From assembly GCF_905220365.1 (NCBI RefSeq), contig NC_061132.1:1426001-1490000 (forward strand): a stretch of DNA of 64,000 bases, read 5' to 3'. The stretch is from Vanessa cardui (Eukaryota > Arthropoda > Insecta > Lepidoptera > Nymphalidae). Under the pieces are notes generated by a model that saw only the letters and a program-made list of their open reading frames with translations, was not told the origin of the DNA and ran no database searches. Both the position numbers and the translations under genes were made by a program. Every line of letters begins with the position of its first letter. The first letter of the stretch is position 1. This document shows, piece after piece, positions 11,157 to 21,195 of the stretch.

Positions 11157-11445
11157 GGTCCGTTGGTAACTGGTCACCTCTGCTATTGTCTAGTAGTGCA
11201 CCAATCAATCAATCAACAGCTCATGTTCGTCCACTGCTGGATATAGTCCTCTCCAAATGCAAGCCACTGTGATCATTCTTGGGCTACAGCTCCTGCCGGC
11301 CGTCTTGCGTAAGTGAGTAAGTAGTGCACCACCAAACTTGATAGCCACGATTTTATGTCCCTTGTGCTTTTAGTAAGACTAGTTTACTCGCTTATATGAT
11401 GAATGGTAAGTACCTATCCAGGTGGCCTTGCAAAGAGCCTTACCA
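11157..11445 (+). repeat. Dispersed repeat E, interrupted by a 116-bp insertion
   Basis: The outer parts (GGTAACTGGTCACCTCTGC to about 11191, then CCACCAAACTTG, TTATGTCCCTTGTGC and AAGTACCTATCCAGGTGG after 11331) belong to a family seen at least ten times in this window. Its hallmark is CCCTTGTGCCTGTAG followed by GGCGGTAGAATA and GGTACCTACCCAGA. The insertion is annotated separately. Confidence 0.75.
11192..11331. mobile_element. Short retroelement insertion inside repeat E with 12-bp target duplication
   Basis: AGTAGTGCACCA is directly repeated at 11192-11203 and 11320-11331. Between the repeats lie 116 bp containing an ATCA repeat, then CGTCCACTGCTGGATATAG and a CTCTCC segment. The core resembles a common lepidopteran repeat (CCACTGCTGGACATAGGCCTCTCC). 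The duplication shows it arrived after repeat E. Polarity is uncertain; the ATCA run could be the 3' tail of an element on the minus strand. Confidence 0.8.
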
Positions 11446-11448
11446 CAG

Positions 11449-11590
11449 ACAAAACCTAGCCTAAGTTACTCTTATTACATCAGCTCACTGCCAGTGAAAG
11501 TCTCGTCAAATCGGTCCAGCCGTTCCAGAGATAAGCCGCGACAAACAGAAAGACATTACAAACAGACACTTCAATTTTATTATATGTATA
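11449..11590 (+). repeat. Repeat F, RTE-like 3' tail
   Basis: It contains CTAGCCTAAGTTACTCTTATTA, CATCAGCTCACTGCCAGTGAAAG and TCGGTCCAGCCGTTCCAGAGA, followed by ACAAACAGAAAGACA. This is the usual 3' end of a lepidopteran RTE-type retrotransposon or its non-autonomous partner. A partial copy of the same family is at 21083-21195. Confidence 0.7.
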
Positions 11591-12304
11591 TAAATAACAA
11601 TCATACAAATTTCATATCTCGTAAGTATCTATATATGAAAAGTTATATCAATTAACATTTAAATATTTCTATTCTAAATATATGAAAAGGAAAAATGGAT
11701 TAAGTTTAATTACGAATTGATTATAAGGATATATTTTACTGATATAAGTAATAGTATAAGTTATCGTAAACGAGGCCGTTTTAAGAGGTCTTAAGGAGAA
11801 ACGTATGCTTCATAATACCGAAAGCTTTAGTTTATTTAAACATATTTATATTCAATTTACAAGTCACGAATGCTTGTGTAAGTGTTCATTACATTTCAAT
11901 GCTGAGTTTTTATATGCGTTTGGTATTAAATTTTATTAACGGTATTCAATTTTGATTTTATAGAAACTTTTTACTTATTTAAAAAAAAAAAAAACGTTTC
12001 TTAGCGGTTTTATATATCCTATAAAGTATATACACGCTAATTTAAAAGTTGGAGGGTATTATAATTTCTGTAGTTTTATGTTTAATCAGATAAAACTTGT
12101 AGCGAACTAATAACACAATTTTAGGAATGTAAACGTTTTTAGGAATAAGTGAGTGTTATAAGTAATTATATTTATACCAAACTGTTTTCTTTAATATTCA
12201 AAAAATGCACTCGTGCGAAGCTGAGTTTTTAGTATGTCATATAGTGACGTTCACCAACACACATATGAAAATACCATCCACTCAAACAAATAAATGCTAT
12301 ATTT
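11591..12304. other. AT-rich non-coding DNA
   Basis: No gene is recognised. It includes an A-tract at 11981-11994. Confidence 0.4.
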
Positions 12305-12470
12305 TATATCCGGTTTGAAGGATGAGTAAGCCAGTATAACTACGGGTACAAAGTACATATAATGTTAGTTTCTTTGGTTGTTGGTCTATTATGAGAGGAA
12401 TTGTTAATATTTCCTACATCATCAATCTTTATGGCCAGCGTCGACCACTCACAATCAGGTGACCAATGTT
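12305..12470 (-). repeat. Dispersed repeat E, decayed, minus strand
   Basis: Its complement matches the family E order. It runs from the GGTCACCTGA / GTCGACGCTGGCC part near 12430-12462, through a poor match to the ATTTCCTACATC (rev) segment, to CTTCAAACCGG at 12310-12320. Confidence 0.55.
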
Positions 12471-12900
12471 ATAAAAAAATATGCTTTTTTATTTATAAAC
12501 CTCTTTCAATTGTGCTAACTTAACCGTTCCATGTTACTGGCATCCACCCTGAGGGTTAAACATTTCACCGGCGTATGTAATAATAATTAATAAAAAATAT
12601 ATTTACATCAAAATCGTTGAAACGAATCGCGATCTCCGATCTTCGCCCCGGGATAAACGGAACCCACAATTGAAATGTTTATAGATACAATAATGCCCCG
12701 GATCAATTCCCCGGCGCCGTGTTTAATTTATTTTTCCGCTATACGTACCCCCACAAAGCCTTAATGCGCTTTATTTGCAACGCTAAGGCTTCATTTGCGA
12801 ATATGTACACCGTGAGAACATTCTCGTCGCTTTATTTATATTATGATAGATTGACAAAGCTGAGCCGTATTCAAAAATACATTAGCCAACAGTTAATCGA
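12471..12900. promoter_or_regulatory. Candidate conserved non-coding block
   Basis: From about 12610 to 12800 the sequence is repeat-free and GC-richer. It has CGATCTCCGATC, CGCCCCGGGATAAACGG, CCCCGGATCAATTCCCCGG and CCTTAATGCGCTTTATTTGC. There is no convincing coding frame. Regulatory function is inferred from composition only. Confidence 0.3.
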
Positions 12901-13120
12901 CGACCTCCGTGGTCGAGTGGTGTGTACACCGGTTTTCATGGGTACGCCACTCCGAGGTCCTGGCCGAGTCGATGTAGATTATCAATAGTTTTCTATGTTG
13001 TCTTGGATCTGGGTGTTTGTTGTACCGTCGTTACTTCTGATTTTCCATAACACAAGTGCTTTATCTATTTAAATTGGGATCATAGTAATGTGGTTTTGTC
13101 TCATATTTATTTATTTCTAT
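12901..13120 (+). repeat. Second-family tRNA-derived SINE, near full length
   Basis: A tRNA-like head (CGACCTCCGTGGTCGAGTGG) is followed by the body, TTTTCTATGTTGTCTTGGATC, CGTCGTTACTTCTGATTTTCC and AACACAAGTGCTTTA, ending in ATTTATTTATTTC. This is the most complete copy of the family also seen at 722, 20943 and 46930. The open frame ending at 12988 runs into its head by chance. Confidence 0.8.
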
Positions 13121-13274
13121 TTATGACCATTAAGTACCCACACACTAGTAAGTTAGTATGACGTTCGGCGTGTGTCAACCGTAGCTATCACGCACACGCA
13201 CACGTTTATTATAATAAAGTTGGTTTGTTATTACTTATGTAGTACGGAAATTTGTTTTGATATGTAAAAAAAAC

Positions 13275-13410
13275 TAAGTTCTCGTGGCGTAGGGTGAACT
13301 GGTATGAACAGTAGACAAATAAGGTCTGAATCATCCTTGGAGCATTGCGGGATAAGCTCCAAGCCTTTGAAGGGAGATGAAGCCTTCTCTTCTTCTAAAT
13401 AGTTACAGAC
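13275..13410 (+). repeat. Decayed SINE-like repeat
   Basis: TTGCGGGATAAGCTCCAAGCC, then TTTGAAGGGAGATGAAGCCTTC, resembles the distal body of a tRNA-derived lepidopteran SINE. The head is unclear (GGCGTAGGGTGAACTGGTATG). A short AATCAAA...AATAAACTTTATTC fragment at 13472-13505 is probably the very end of a family A tail on the minus strand. Confidence 0.45.
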
Positions 13411-15279
13411 TTGTTATTTTATTAACAACAAAAGCCTGATGACCTTCAAACTGAGTTTCGATCTCGATAGCAAATCAAATTAAAAATAAACTTTATTCGA
13501 ATCGTCAGCATGAAAAGTTTCTACGTCTAGGATGGTGTAGTATATGTATCTAAAATATATATAGGAACGTCAATTAGTTATATACACACGACACAGTAGT
13601 ATCTAAGGTCGAATGTGTGTTACGATATTACACAAACAGCAACTCAATCATGCTAATTTCCGGAAAATTCTTAACAAATTCAATTTCCATTCCGTCAACA
13701 ATAACAAAAAAAAAAGCCAGATTACGATTGTTCGTCGTATGCGCTCCGCGTACAATAGCGTCTTTCCCCTGGCTCACCCGAGATGATTATCGATTGAGTT
13801 GCTCAGTTTACAAGTCGAGGAGGCTGATAATACGATACCGGGATACAGGTACGGTGGATCTATATAGAGTTGTTAATTTGACGTATATTTATCTATACCT
13901 ATATACTTGCAGTAGAAAAAATCTAACGTTTGTTAAAATAATACCAACCAGTTCATTCTAATGCTATTTGCATTATTAATTTGCCAGGAAACAAAAAAAA
14001 AACAGTAATTAAATAAATTATCTGACCACCATTTTCATTATTAAATGGTATTACGACCGTCGATGACAACGGTTAATATTTTCAGAAAAAAAACAAGATA
14101 CCAAAGTTTATTTACATATCAAAATAATTAAATCAATGGAATTTGTATTGAATTTTAAAACTGTAGTTTATAGAACGTTTATCAAGTGATGTGGTGGTAA
14201 TATCAGTTCTGTGGCGTCCACAACCCCCACCGCGTTTTTCGCGGGGTATTATCAATTATTAAACATCAGCATGGAAATAGCACCCCGGAGTCCGCGAGCA
14301 TCCGCCCCCGTGTATATTGCGTACTTGTATTAAATATTCCTGGATTAGGAGTTTTTTATAACGATACGACACGTCAACAATTACAAAAAAAGGCTAAAGT
14401 ACGCAAGACGATTGTAAAAATTAAATAAAAAAAGAGTTGCGTCGCGGGATTCCCACCTGGAATGAAGTTGCTTTCTATATATAAATTAAATAAATTTGCA
14501 ACGTTTGAGAATAATTACATGAAAGGAATTAAAAATGTTATTAAAAAAATATCGTACGAATAAGAACAATAACAAAACACAAGTTGTAATAATATTTATT
14601 AAGTAAATAGTAGAAAGAAAGAGGGGAAAATGCCACCCAGAGGGAACTCTACAGTAAGTTGCCTTTAAGAACTACATTCCAAAAATTATGAAAAATAAAT
14701 ATCATGAGGATAATTTGCACTAAGGTAAGTTAATCATGAAAGACATCCGCGTCATCACTATTTTACTAATAGTTAGTCGTACCGTACAAAAAAGCAATCG
14801 CTACGCGTGATCATATAAGTCCGATATCGTGTCGTAGCCGTCACGTCGTACGTTAAACAAAATATTCCTTAACGTGAAAGCGGCTTCGGCAGCCGTGAAA
14901 TGGTTTTCGGTTTTGTGCAAGTTATTAGCGGGATTTCCATGTTTGTGATTTATTGTTTTTTCTCCAAGGGGGCTCCTTAAGACATAAGGCATATTTTCGA
15001 TGGCGAAGATACAACAACCTCACGTAATAAAACTTTATAGCTCTTATTTATGTAGATTAGATGCAATCCAATGATTATTATTAAAGGTTGCTGTAGCATC
15101 GTTGAAACTTTTTGAAAACAAAACAGAATAGATAGAATATATAATGTATATAGATAAAGACAATAAAGAAACATTCAAGATGAAATTTACTTAGTGATAC
15201 ATATTTAGTATATGAACAAGAAATTCACGATTGGAGGTTTGATTGTAAATTTAGAGCGGATTAAAATAAAAAGTATTTT
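13411..15279. other. Non-coding DNA with one GC-rich block
   Basis: No gene recognised. From 14205 to 14335 there is a GC-richer, repeat-free block (GGCGTCCACAACCCCCACCGC, TTTTTCGCGGGGTATTATC, GCACCCCGGAGTCCGCGAGC) that looks like constrained non-coding DNA. Open frames at 13617-13961 (+), 14801-14992 (-) and 14977-15174 (-) show no family signature. Confidence 0.4.
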
Positions 15280-15495
15280 TTTTTTAATGTAATAACTGGT
15301 AAGGGGTTACCTCCATCCATATATTTTGCATTGGTACTGTAAATATCTAGACAGCTATAACTTGGGAGCTAAGATGAAGACTACCTTAGAGGCTTAGGCA
15401 TTCTTAAACCGGAACACAAAACTAGTAAGTATATATAGCAGTTTAGCGGTAGAATATTATCTGATGAATGGGTAGAACCAAAGGTAAATCGCCCA
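15280..15495 (+). repeat. Dispersed repeat E, fragmentary
   Basis: TAACTGGTAAGGGGTTACCTCC at the left, AAACCGGAACACAAAAC near 15405, then AGCGGTAGAATATTATCTGATG and AATGGGTAGAACC follow the family E order. The middle is lost. Confidence 0.6.
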
Positions 15496-16674
15496 CCAAG
15501 TCCTATAATAATGTTATATACTAAAGGTCCTTCCTTACGTGATTTGACTGTCCTTGAAGAAATAAAAAAAAAAACCTAATCATCTATGAGTGAGTATAGG
15601 ATATATTCTCCTTCATAAAACATTTGTTTACAATGAAATTTTCATTTCATTTAGAAGATATTATATTAATTAACAATAAGACGTTGATGGAGATAGTTAA
15701 AATTGAAGATAAGTTACGAGGCCATCGTTGGGTCTGCCAGGATTGCAATCAAATGCATCCCGAGCGGTCCGGCGTACCCTCTATTACCGCTCGAGTTATA
15801 AACATACCACCTTCTTGAATATTAAGGAGCAAATAAACGAGCCGGGAACTATCCAAATAATACTAAATGACAAAAATCTTGAAATAACTAAAACGTCATA
15901 ACGACCATTATTGTAAATATGCATATTACGTCCTTAAGGGAGACTTTTCTCTTGTAGAGTATTACAGTGCAAAATATGTGAAACAAATATAATTAATTTA
16001 ATCAAAGTGAGAGTGCAACTTAATTGACAACAATTAATTTAAAATTAGAATCAAATTAAGTTGTGCAAACACGTTCGTTAATACTCTAAAAGATAAGGCC
16101 AGCTTTTTTGCCTCCACTGATGACAGGAAGGCTGGATACAAAATAGTATTAAAAACCCGTTTATTAACATACACATTAGGAAATAAATATTCGTAACAAA
16201 TTATCAAATCTTGACCACTATTCAAATTATATCGTAAATGTAAGGTAGCCAGGGAAGAATATAAGTGAAATTGGACAACGTGTAAAGGAAAATATCGTTG
16301 AAAGTATGTAAAATATATCCATGAATCCATTTTTATAATGTACTGTAGTATTAATCATTCCTAATAACGTAGAGTCCTCATCCAGAGGGAAAGATAAGCA
16401 ATAGCTCTGCTACATTACGCCAAAACAAACAAGTATTTATTTATATATTCACCATTAATAATCTGTATGAATAATTTCGTGCTGGTCTGGGATGGACCCG
16501 ATCGAAACCTATCGACAACATCAAGTCCTCAAATTCGTATAATCGATACATTTCAATATTGAATCTATAAAGTTCAGAAATTTTTACCTTTGCCGTTTAG
16601 AAAATTCAAATCGTTTGTAAAAAATACATTGGTAGAAAAAGTATATTATTCGATACAAGATTTTATAGATGATA
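15496..16674. other. AT-rich non-coding DNA
   Basis: No gene recognised. Open frames at 15624-15818 (+) and 16034-16330 (-) were examined and carry no domain, signal peptide or splice pattern that I can support. Confidence 0.4.
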
Positions 16675-16921
16675 AAAAAGCGTGGAGTTAATACCTGTTG
16701 ACTTCCAAGCAGGATACATTAATTGAAATAATTGTATTTAATTAACATGACGTTGTATTTTTTTAATGTTAAAAAAGAGTAACTACTTAGTTTCTTGCCG
16801 GTTCTTCTCGGTAGAATCTACTTTTCGAACCGGTGGTAGCTTTACTTAATTGTAAAATGACGATTCAAAAGTGCTTATAAAAGCCTACTTGAATAAAGTT
16901 TATTTTGATTTTGATTTTGAA
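16675..16921 (+). repeat. Retrotransposon 3' tail, family A, best-preserved copy
   Basis: Segments in order: GCGTGGAGTTAATACCTGTTG, ACTTCCAAGCAGGATA, a TTGTATTTTTTTAATG spacer, GTTTCTTGCCGGTTCTTCTC, GGTAGAATCTACTTTTCGAACC, GGTGGTAGCTTTACTTAATTG, TAAAATGACGATTCAAAAGTGC, and CCTACTTGAATAAAGTTTATT. It ends in three TTTTGA units. This arrangement (conserved 3' UTR, AATAAA-like sequence, simple tail) fits the 3' end of a 5'-truncated non-LTR retrotransposon. Other copies are at 9148, 10258, 18234, 18559, 51757, 56669, 59965, 62105 and 62797. I cannot name the clade. Confidence 0.85.
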
Positions 16922-17094
16922 TGAAGTCCAACAGGTGACCATGTTTGTTCCAAATAATAATTACATGCAGGTTTATGGTAAACTCAACGAAAATGAATCC
17001 ATTAAAATTATTAACAAATGACAAATTGTATTTGTTAGTATTCATTTTATCCGAGCGAAGTTTTCACCTCGAAATATTTATGTACTTTTTTTTA

Positions 17095-17335
17095 TGCTAT
17101 TGGATGGCGGAAATGCATATGGCCAACCTGATGGTAAGTGGTCACCACCGCCCATAGACAATAGCGTTGTAAGAAAAAATAAAAATTCCTTTCATCGCCA
17201 ATACGCCACCAACATTGGAAACAAAGATGTTATGTCCCTTGTGCCTGTTACAAATGTTGTTTGGCGGTAGAATATCTTATAATTGGGTGGTACCTACCCA
17301 CATAACTTGCACACAGCCCTACCATAAAGTGAAAT
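17095..17335 (+). repeat. Dispersed repeat E, near complete
   Basis: Segments: TGGCGGAAATGCATATGGCC, GGTAAGTGGTCACCACCGCCC, CATCGCCAATACGCCACCAAC, ATGTTATGTCCCTTGTGCCTG, GTTTGGCGGTAGAATATC, GGTGGTACCTACCCAC and TTGCACACAGCCCTACC. A 35-50 bp part that normally follows the CCTGTAG motif (with CAAACCGGAACACAAC) is deleted here. The open frames at 16945-17157 and 17215-17508 overlap it and are not genes. Confidence 0.85.
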
Positions 17336-17639
17336 TAATAAAAAACAAGAATATAAAAGAAAAACTTATTAATTACACGTACGCAGCGAAGAGACTATTA
17401 CTCGATAATGTAAACGGTCAAAGGCAGTTGGAAAATTTAATGGGAATCCAGCGGAACGTGGATTGGACAAATTTAATTATAGTATTCGGAAATGGGCTAG
17501 AAAATTGAATGTACAACGGAGATATCGCGGTGGAGTCGCGTAAAACCTAATTGATTCGGGGAGGAACGCAGTGATGTTTCTAAACGCTGGCGTTGGATGC
17601 GAATAATTTATTATTATTGCTCCCTTTCCATTTTTAAAG
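17336..17639. other. Non-coding DNA between repeats
   Basis: About 300 bp of unique DNA with somewhat higher GC at 17500-17600. No gene is recognised. Confidence 0.4.
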
Positions 17640-17757
17640 TTTTGTTTTATCACTACATAGTATAAAACAATGTCGCTTTTTCTGTTCCCATATATCTATG
17701 TATGCTTAAATCTTTAAAACTACGCAACGGATTTTGATGCGGCTTCTTTTTTTTATG
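17640..17757 (+). repeat. Dispersed repeat D, truncated
   Basis: AGTATAAAACAATGTCGCTTTT, then CTTTAAAACTACGCAACGG and ATTTTGATGCGGCTTC, ends abruptly in a T-tract where repeat E begins. It matches 8222-8445. Confidence 0.75.
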
Positions 17758-18003
17758 GTATACGTTGGCGGACGAGCATATGGGCCAGAGACAATGACGC
17801 TGTAAGAAATATTAACTATTCCTTACATCGTCAATGCGCTACTAACCTTGGGAACTAAAATATTATGCCCCTTGTGCCTGTAGTTACACTGGCTCACTCA
17901 CCCTTCAAACCGGAACACAACAATACTGAGTACTGTTGTTTGGCGGTAAAATAACTGATGAGTGAGCGGTATCTACCCTGACGAGCTTGCATAAAGCCCT
18001 ACT
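17758..18003 (+). repeat. Dispersed repeat E, complete copy
   Basis: All family segments are present: GGCGGACGAGCATATGGGCC, the TTCCTTACATCGTCAATGCG part, TATGCCCCTTGTGCCTGTAG, TTCAAACCGGAACACAAC, GTTTGGCGGTAAAATAAC and GGTATCTACCCTGACGAGC, ending TTGCATAAAGCCCTACTG. It sits between a repeat D fragment and a repeat G tail with no unique DNA on either side. Confidence 0.85.
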
Positions 18004-18160
18004 GTTGGTTGTCAAGTGCTAGGCTACTTATTTTGGCTATATCCTTTCTTGGAGCTCAAGTTTTCCTCGTACCAAATTACGTCAAATTCGGTTCAGCGGT
18101 TTTGTCGTGAAATAGCGACAGACAGATTTACTTTCACATTTATAATATTAATATAGATTC
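18004..18160 (+). repeat. Repeat G, retrotransposon 3' tail
   Basis: TTGGTTGTCAAGTGCTAGGC, GGAGCTCAAGTTTTCCTCG, TACCAAATTACGTCAAATTCGG, TTCAGCGGTTTTGTCGTG and GCGACAGACAGATTTACTTTC lead to TTATAATATTAATATAG. This is a widespread lepidopteran retroelement 3' end, RTE-like by analogy. Other copies are at 23838, 32240, 33950 (-), 57955 and 58733. Confidence 0.75.
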
Positions 18161-18233
18161 TCAATTATTTAGTTGAAAGTATTTATTTTAATTAATTTAA
18201 AACAGGTCAGTTTGAAAATATTTTAATGTACAA

Positions 18234-18385
18234 AATTAAAATCAAAGTATCCAAGTACGTTTATAAGAGCACTTTTAAACCGTCATATAGTGTTGAATAA
18301 AATGTAAAGTTACCAGTGGTTCGGAATGTAGATTCTAGTAGGAGAACCGGCAAGAAACTGAGAAGCTAGTTAATACCGTTTGCAC
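18234..18385 (-). repeat. Retrotransposon 3' tail, family A, minus strand
   Basis: The complement reads family A from GTTTCTTGCCGGTTCTCC (near 18340-18357) to TAAACGTACTTGGATACTTTGAT. An extra piece with GTTGAATAAAATGTAAAG shows the same variant seen at 10258. Confidence 0.8.
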
Positions 18386-18558
18386 TGTATTGACATAAGT
18401 TAAATCAACATGTTTCTAATAATGCATTTCTAAAATAATTATATGTTGCACAAGAATGTTTTTTTAATATATTGCCTCACATTAGACCATATTTAAAGTA
18501 ACAATCAAAAATAAATTGTTATCGCCTTACTCTATTACTATCTAACAATACATAAATA

Positions 18559-18695
18559 AATCAAAATAAACTTTATTCAAATAGGCTTTTACACATTTGA
18601 ATTGTCATTTAACAATTAAGTGAAGCTACCACCGGTTCGGAAAGTAAATTCTACCGATAAGAACCGGGAAGAAACTCAGTAGTTACTTTTATATT
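18559..18695 (-). repeat. Retrotransposon 3' tail, family A, minus strand
   Basis: AAATCAAAATAAACTTTATTC opens the complement of the tail. ACTTAATTG, the complement of GAAGCTACCACCGGTTCGG, and GGTTCTTATCGGTAGAATT follow. It is a second minus-strand copy within 350 bp of the previous one, the two separated by unique DNA. Confidence 0.82.
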
Positions 18696-20942
18696 CAATT
18701 CATTGAAATCAAATTAGCGAACTTACTCCATATTAATAACATTAATTTTGTAATAATCAATTACGATTCATAGCACTAAAACAAACACGTACTCACTGTA
18801 CATGTGAAATAACTACAAAATACTAATTTCTCATGTCTGATAAACAGAGCTTAGAAACATCTGTTGGGCGCAAATCAAATTAATCCATCTGGAAACAGAT
18901 CGAAACGTCAGGTCGGACTTGTACTGAAAATAATTTGCACCGAAACTTGTCCAAGTTAGTTTGAACTACACTGGTCCCAATTCAGTCCCCTGTGGTATTC
19001 CGAGCGAGGGGATCTCGTTAAATTGGCGTTAGACGGACGAAATAACTGTTATGATGGATCGGACGTCCAGTAGATGGGCTTTCGGCACCATCATCGCTCA
19101 ATTCGACAATCGTTGTTCGATGTCGGAGTGCCTTTGGATTGAGTCCATTATTCTTCACCTGTCAAGAAACAATATTGGGTGGCGCCCCGAACCCTATTCC
19201 TGTGTATGTCTTTGTTATTTATTGATAAATGCTGAATTTTATCGTATGGTTTAAGTTTAAATATCGCTTGGTAAATTATATTTTAGTGATTTTAAATATC
19301 GAAACAAATATTGTATTTCCAAATTTAACGTTGCGAATAATACAACACGTAATCCCACAAAACGATCGAGGCACACGTCTATAGCGACATTATCTACATT
19401 TAATTAACCGGTCAAACCCAACGTTCGGACCACAAAACATCAAAGGACATCTTAATACGCTCAGAGCGAAATCGTCTCTGACTAAACATTGGCGTTGCCC
19501 GACCCTAACAATTTCTGGATCGTCTTCCTAAGGTGAAATTTTCGCCGACGGGTGTCCAATAGTCTATTAAAACGGTAGTACCAATAAGACTACATCCTTT
19601 GTTTATAATAAACACTTTCCATTCGCTCCGTCCCTTTCCAGTCTATAGTTTAATGTATATTGTTATCGCATTCGCACATTTGTTTTGTAGCAGCATTCTA
19701 GTGCATATCCAGGGTACAGCCATAGCAAGAACCCTCAGGAACGTTAACGACATACCCCGAGTTCGCCCGAGGCCGATTCAATTACTACTGTCGTATTATT
19801 TCGACGAAAATATGTATGTATTTGTGTACGTTTGTTGCGGTGTGAATTAAATTCTGTTTCAAGTTTATTGGTCACGGATGGCGATAAGTTTGGATAAGGG
19901 TTTCGGGGCGGGCTCGGATGGGTGAACTATGCTGTCTATATTGAATTTGATGGATGATGTTTGTTAAACGTTTACAATTATATATTTTTAATTAATAATT
20001 TCAACGATATCAAAGTTGATAGAGGTATTTGGAGCAAATCGAATGCGCGGTAACAATGACGGACAAAACTTAAGCAATAGTTTCGACGATGTATCAAAAC
20101 ATTAGAGCAAGTGCAGTGTAGCGGTAGCGATACTCGCATAATAGTCTTGATTAACCGTTTACCCCGCAGGATACAATTATAGGGCCGATATTGCTCTTAA
20201 CAACTCGATAAGGTGTTATCGGGAGACCTCAGAGCAATTTATGGGGAGTTAATAGTTACCCTTCAATGAACCCGACTTAATAGTCTTGCTAAAACGGATT
20301 TTCATTAGATGACATCGTTTTCAATATTTTAATGTCTGCGTAGCGTAAGTCATGACGTTAAGCTATCATGTCTTATATGTGTGTGTGGGACGTCCTTCAT
20401 TACGTCATCTGACGTCATAGACAACTCGTCTAATTTATTTAACCGCAGAAAGCTCTAGATAAAGAAATTCCATTTTCAGTGACGTTTGTTTCTAGATACG
20501 AGTTTGGTTTTGTACGGCCGAAGAAATTTTTATTTTGGAAAGAACGCTCAAGCTATTTGCTTAGATTTAAGCGAATACGTTAATGCAATACGAGTAGCTA
20601 TGATAATCCAAACAATAATATTAAGAGATAAACATTAAAGAAACCCATTAGTACCGAATATGAGGAACAAATGTGAAGATGAAGCGTCCGCATTATCCAA
20701 AGTGCATACCTGCCAAACATTTAATCCATTCCATCCACTAGCGTAGCTCACATAAAACTTGGTATATATTAATTTTTCAGAGAGCTGTATGTAGCTCTTG
20801 AAACGTCGCCGCGGGCGAGCAGACAGTCGCGAGTGTACCAGACGCGCCCATCCAAGTGTGGAGCCATCAGATCGAGGATTACATTCGACAATATAACTAC
20901 ATAAATAGATTATTACATTTTAAAGATTTAAATCAATATTAG
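18696..20942. other. Non-coding DNA with a CpG-rich patch
   Basis: No repeat family recognised. Open frames at 19051-19254 and 19599-19850 (+) show nothing recognisable. The GC-rich patch at 20775-20885 is annotated separately. The block 20150-20290 is repeat-free with TAAT cores. Confidence 0.4.
20762..20890. promoter_or_regulatory. CpG-rich patch, possible promoter or exon
   Basis: TATATATTAATTTTTCAG (20763-20780) is followed by about 100 bp of unusually GC- and CpG-rich DNA (CGTCGCCGCGGGCGAGCAGAC, GTCGCGAGTGTACCAGACGCG) in 65-70% AT surroundings. After the CAG the plus strand is open in one frame for about 40 codons. The minus strand is also open across the patch, beginning MAPHLDGRVWYTRD and stopping after about 32 codons. 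Neither product resembles a family I know. It could equally be an untranslated first exon or a promoter. Confidence 0.3.
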
Positions 20943-21075
20943 ACAACATCGTACTCTGATCGCAATGTAAGTAGCTAAGGTACCACAAACACCCAGACGA
21001 AAGACAATATATGTAAATAGAAAACGAATGAACTTATTCTAAATTGACTCGGCCGGTCCTTGAACCAAGATTTTA
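20943..21075 (-). repeat. Second-family tRNA-derived SINE, truncated
   Basis: CGTACTCTGATCGCAATGTAAG, then CCACAAACACCCAGACGAAAG and GAATGAACTTATTCTAAATTG, matches the complement of the family at 722 and 12901. The B-box end (GGCCGGTCCTTGAACC) is altered and a segment of about 30 bp is deleted. Confidence 0.75.
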
Positions 21076-21082
21076 TGTAGGA

Positions 21083-21195
21083 CTAGCTGTGCCTGCGACC
21101 TTGAACGCGTTTGAATTTAACAAAAAATAATATTTATTGTAGCCTAAGGTACTCCTTATTATATCAGTTATCTGCCAGTGAAAGTAGAGATTTTT
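21083..21195 (+). repeat. Repeat F, 3' part missing
   Basis: GGACTAGCTGTGCCTGCGACC, TTATTGTAGCCTAAGGTACTCC and ATCTGCCAGTGAAAGTAGAG match the retroelement tail also seen at 11449. This copy extends further 5' (CTAGCTGTGCC) and stops before the CCGTTCCAGAG part. Confidence 0.7.

Noticed and set aside
12719..12988. Open frame near a GC-rich block
   Set aside because: It begins at a GTG and its last third runs into the head of a SINE.
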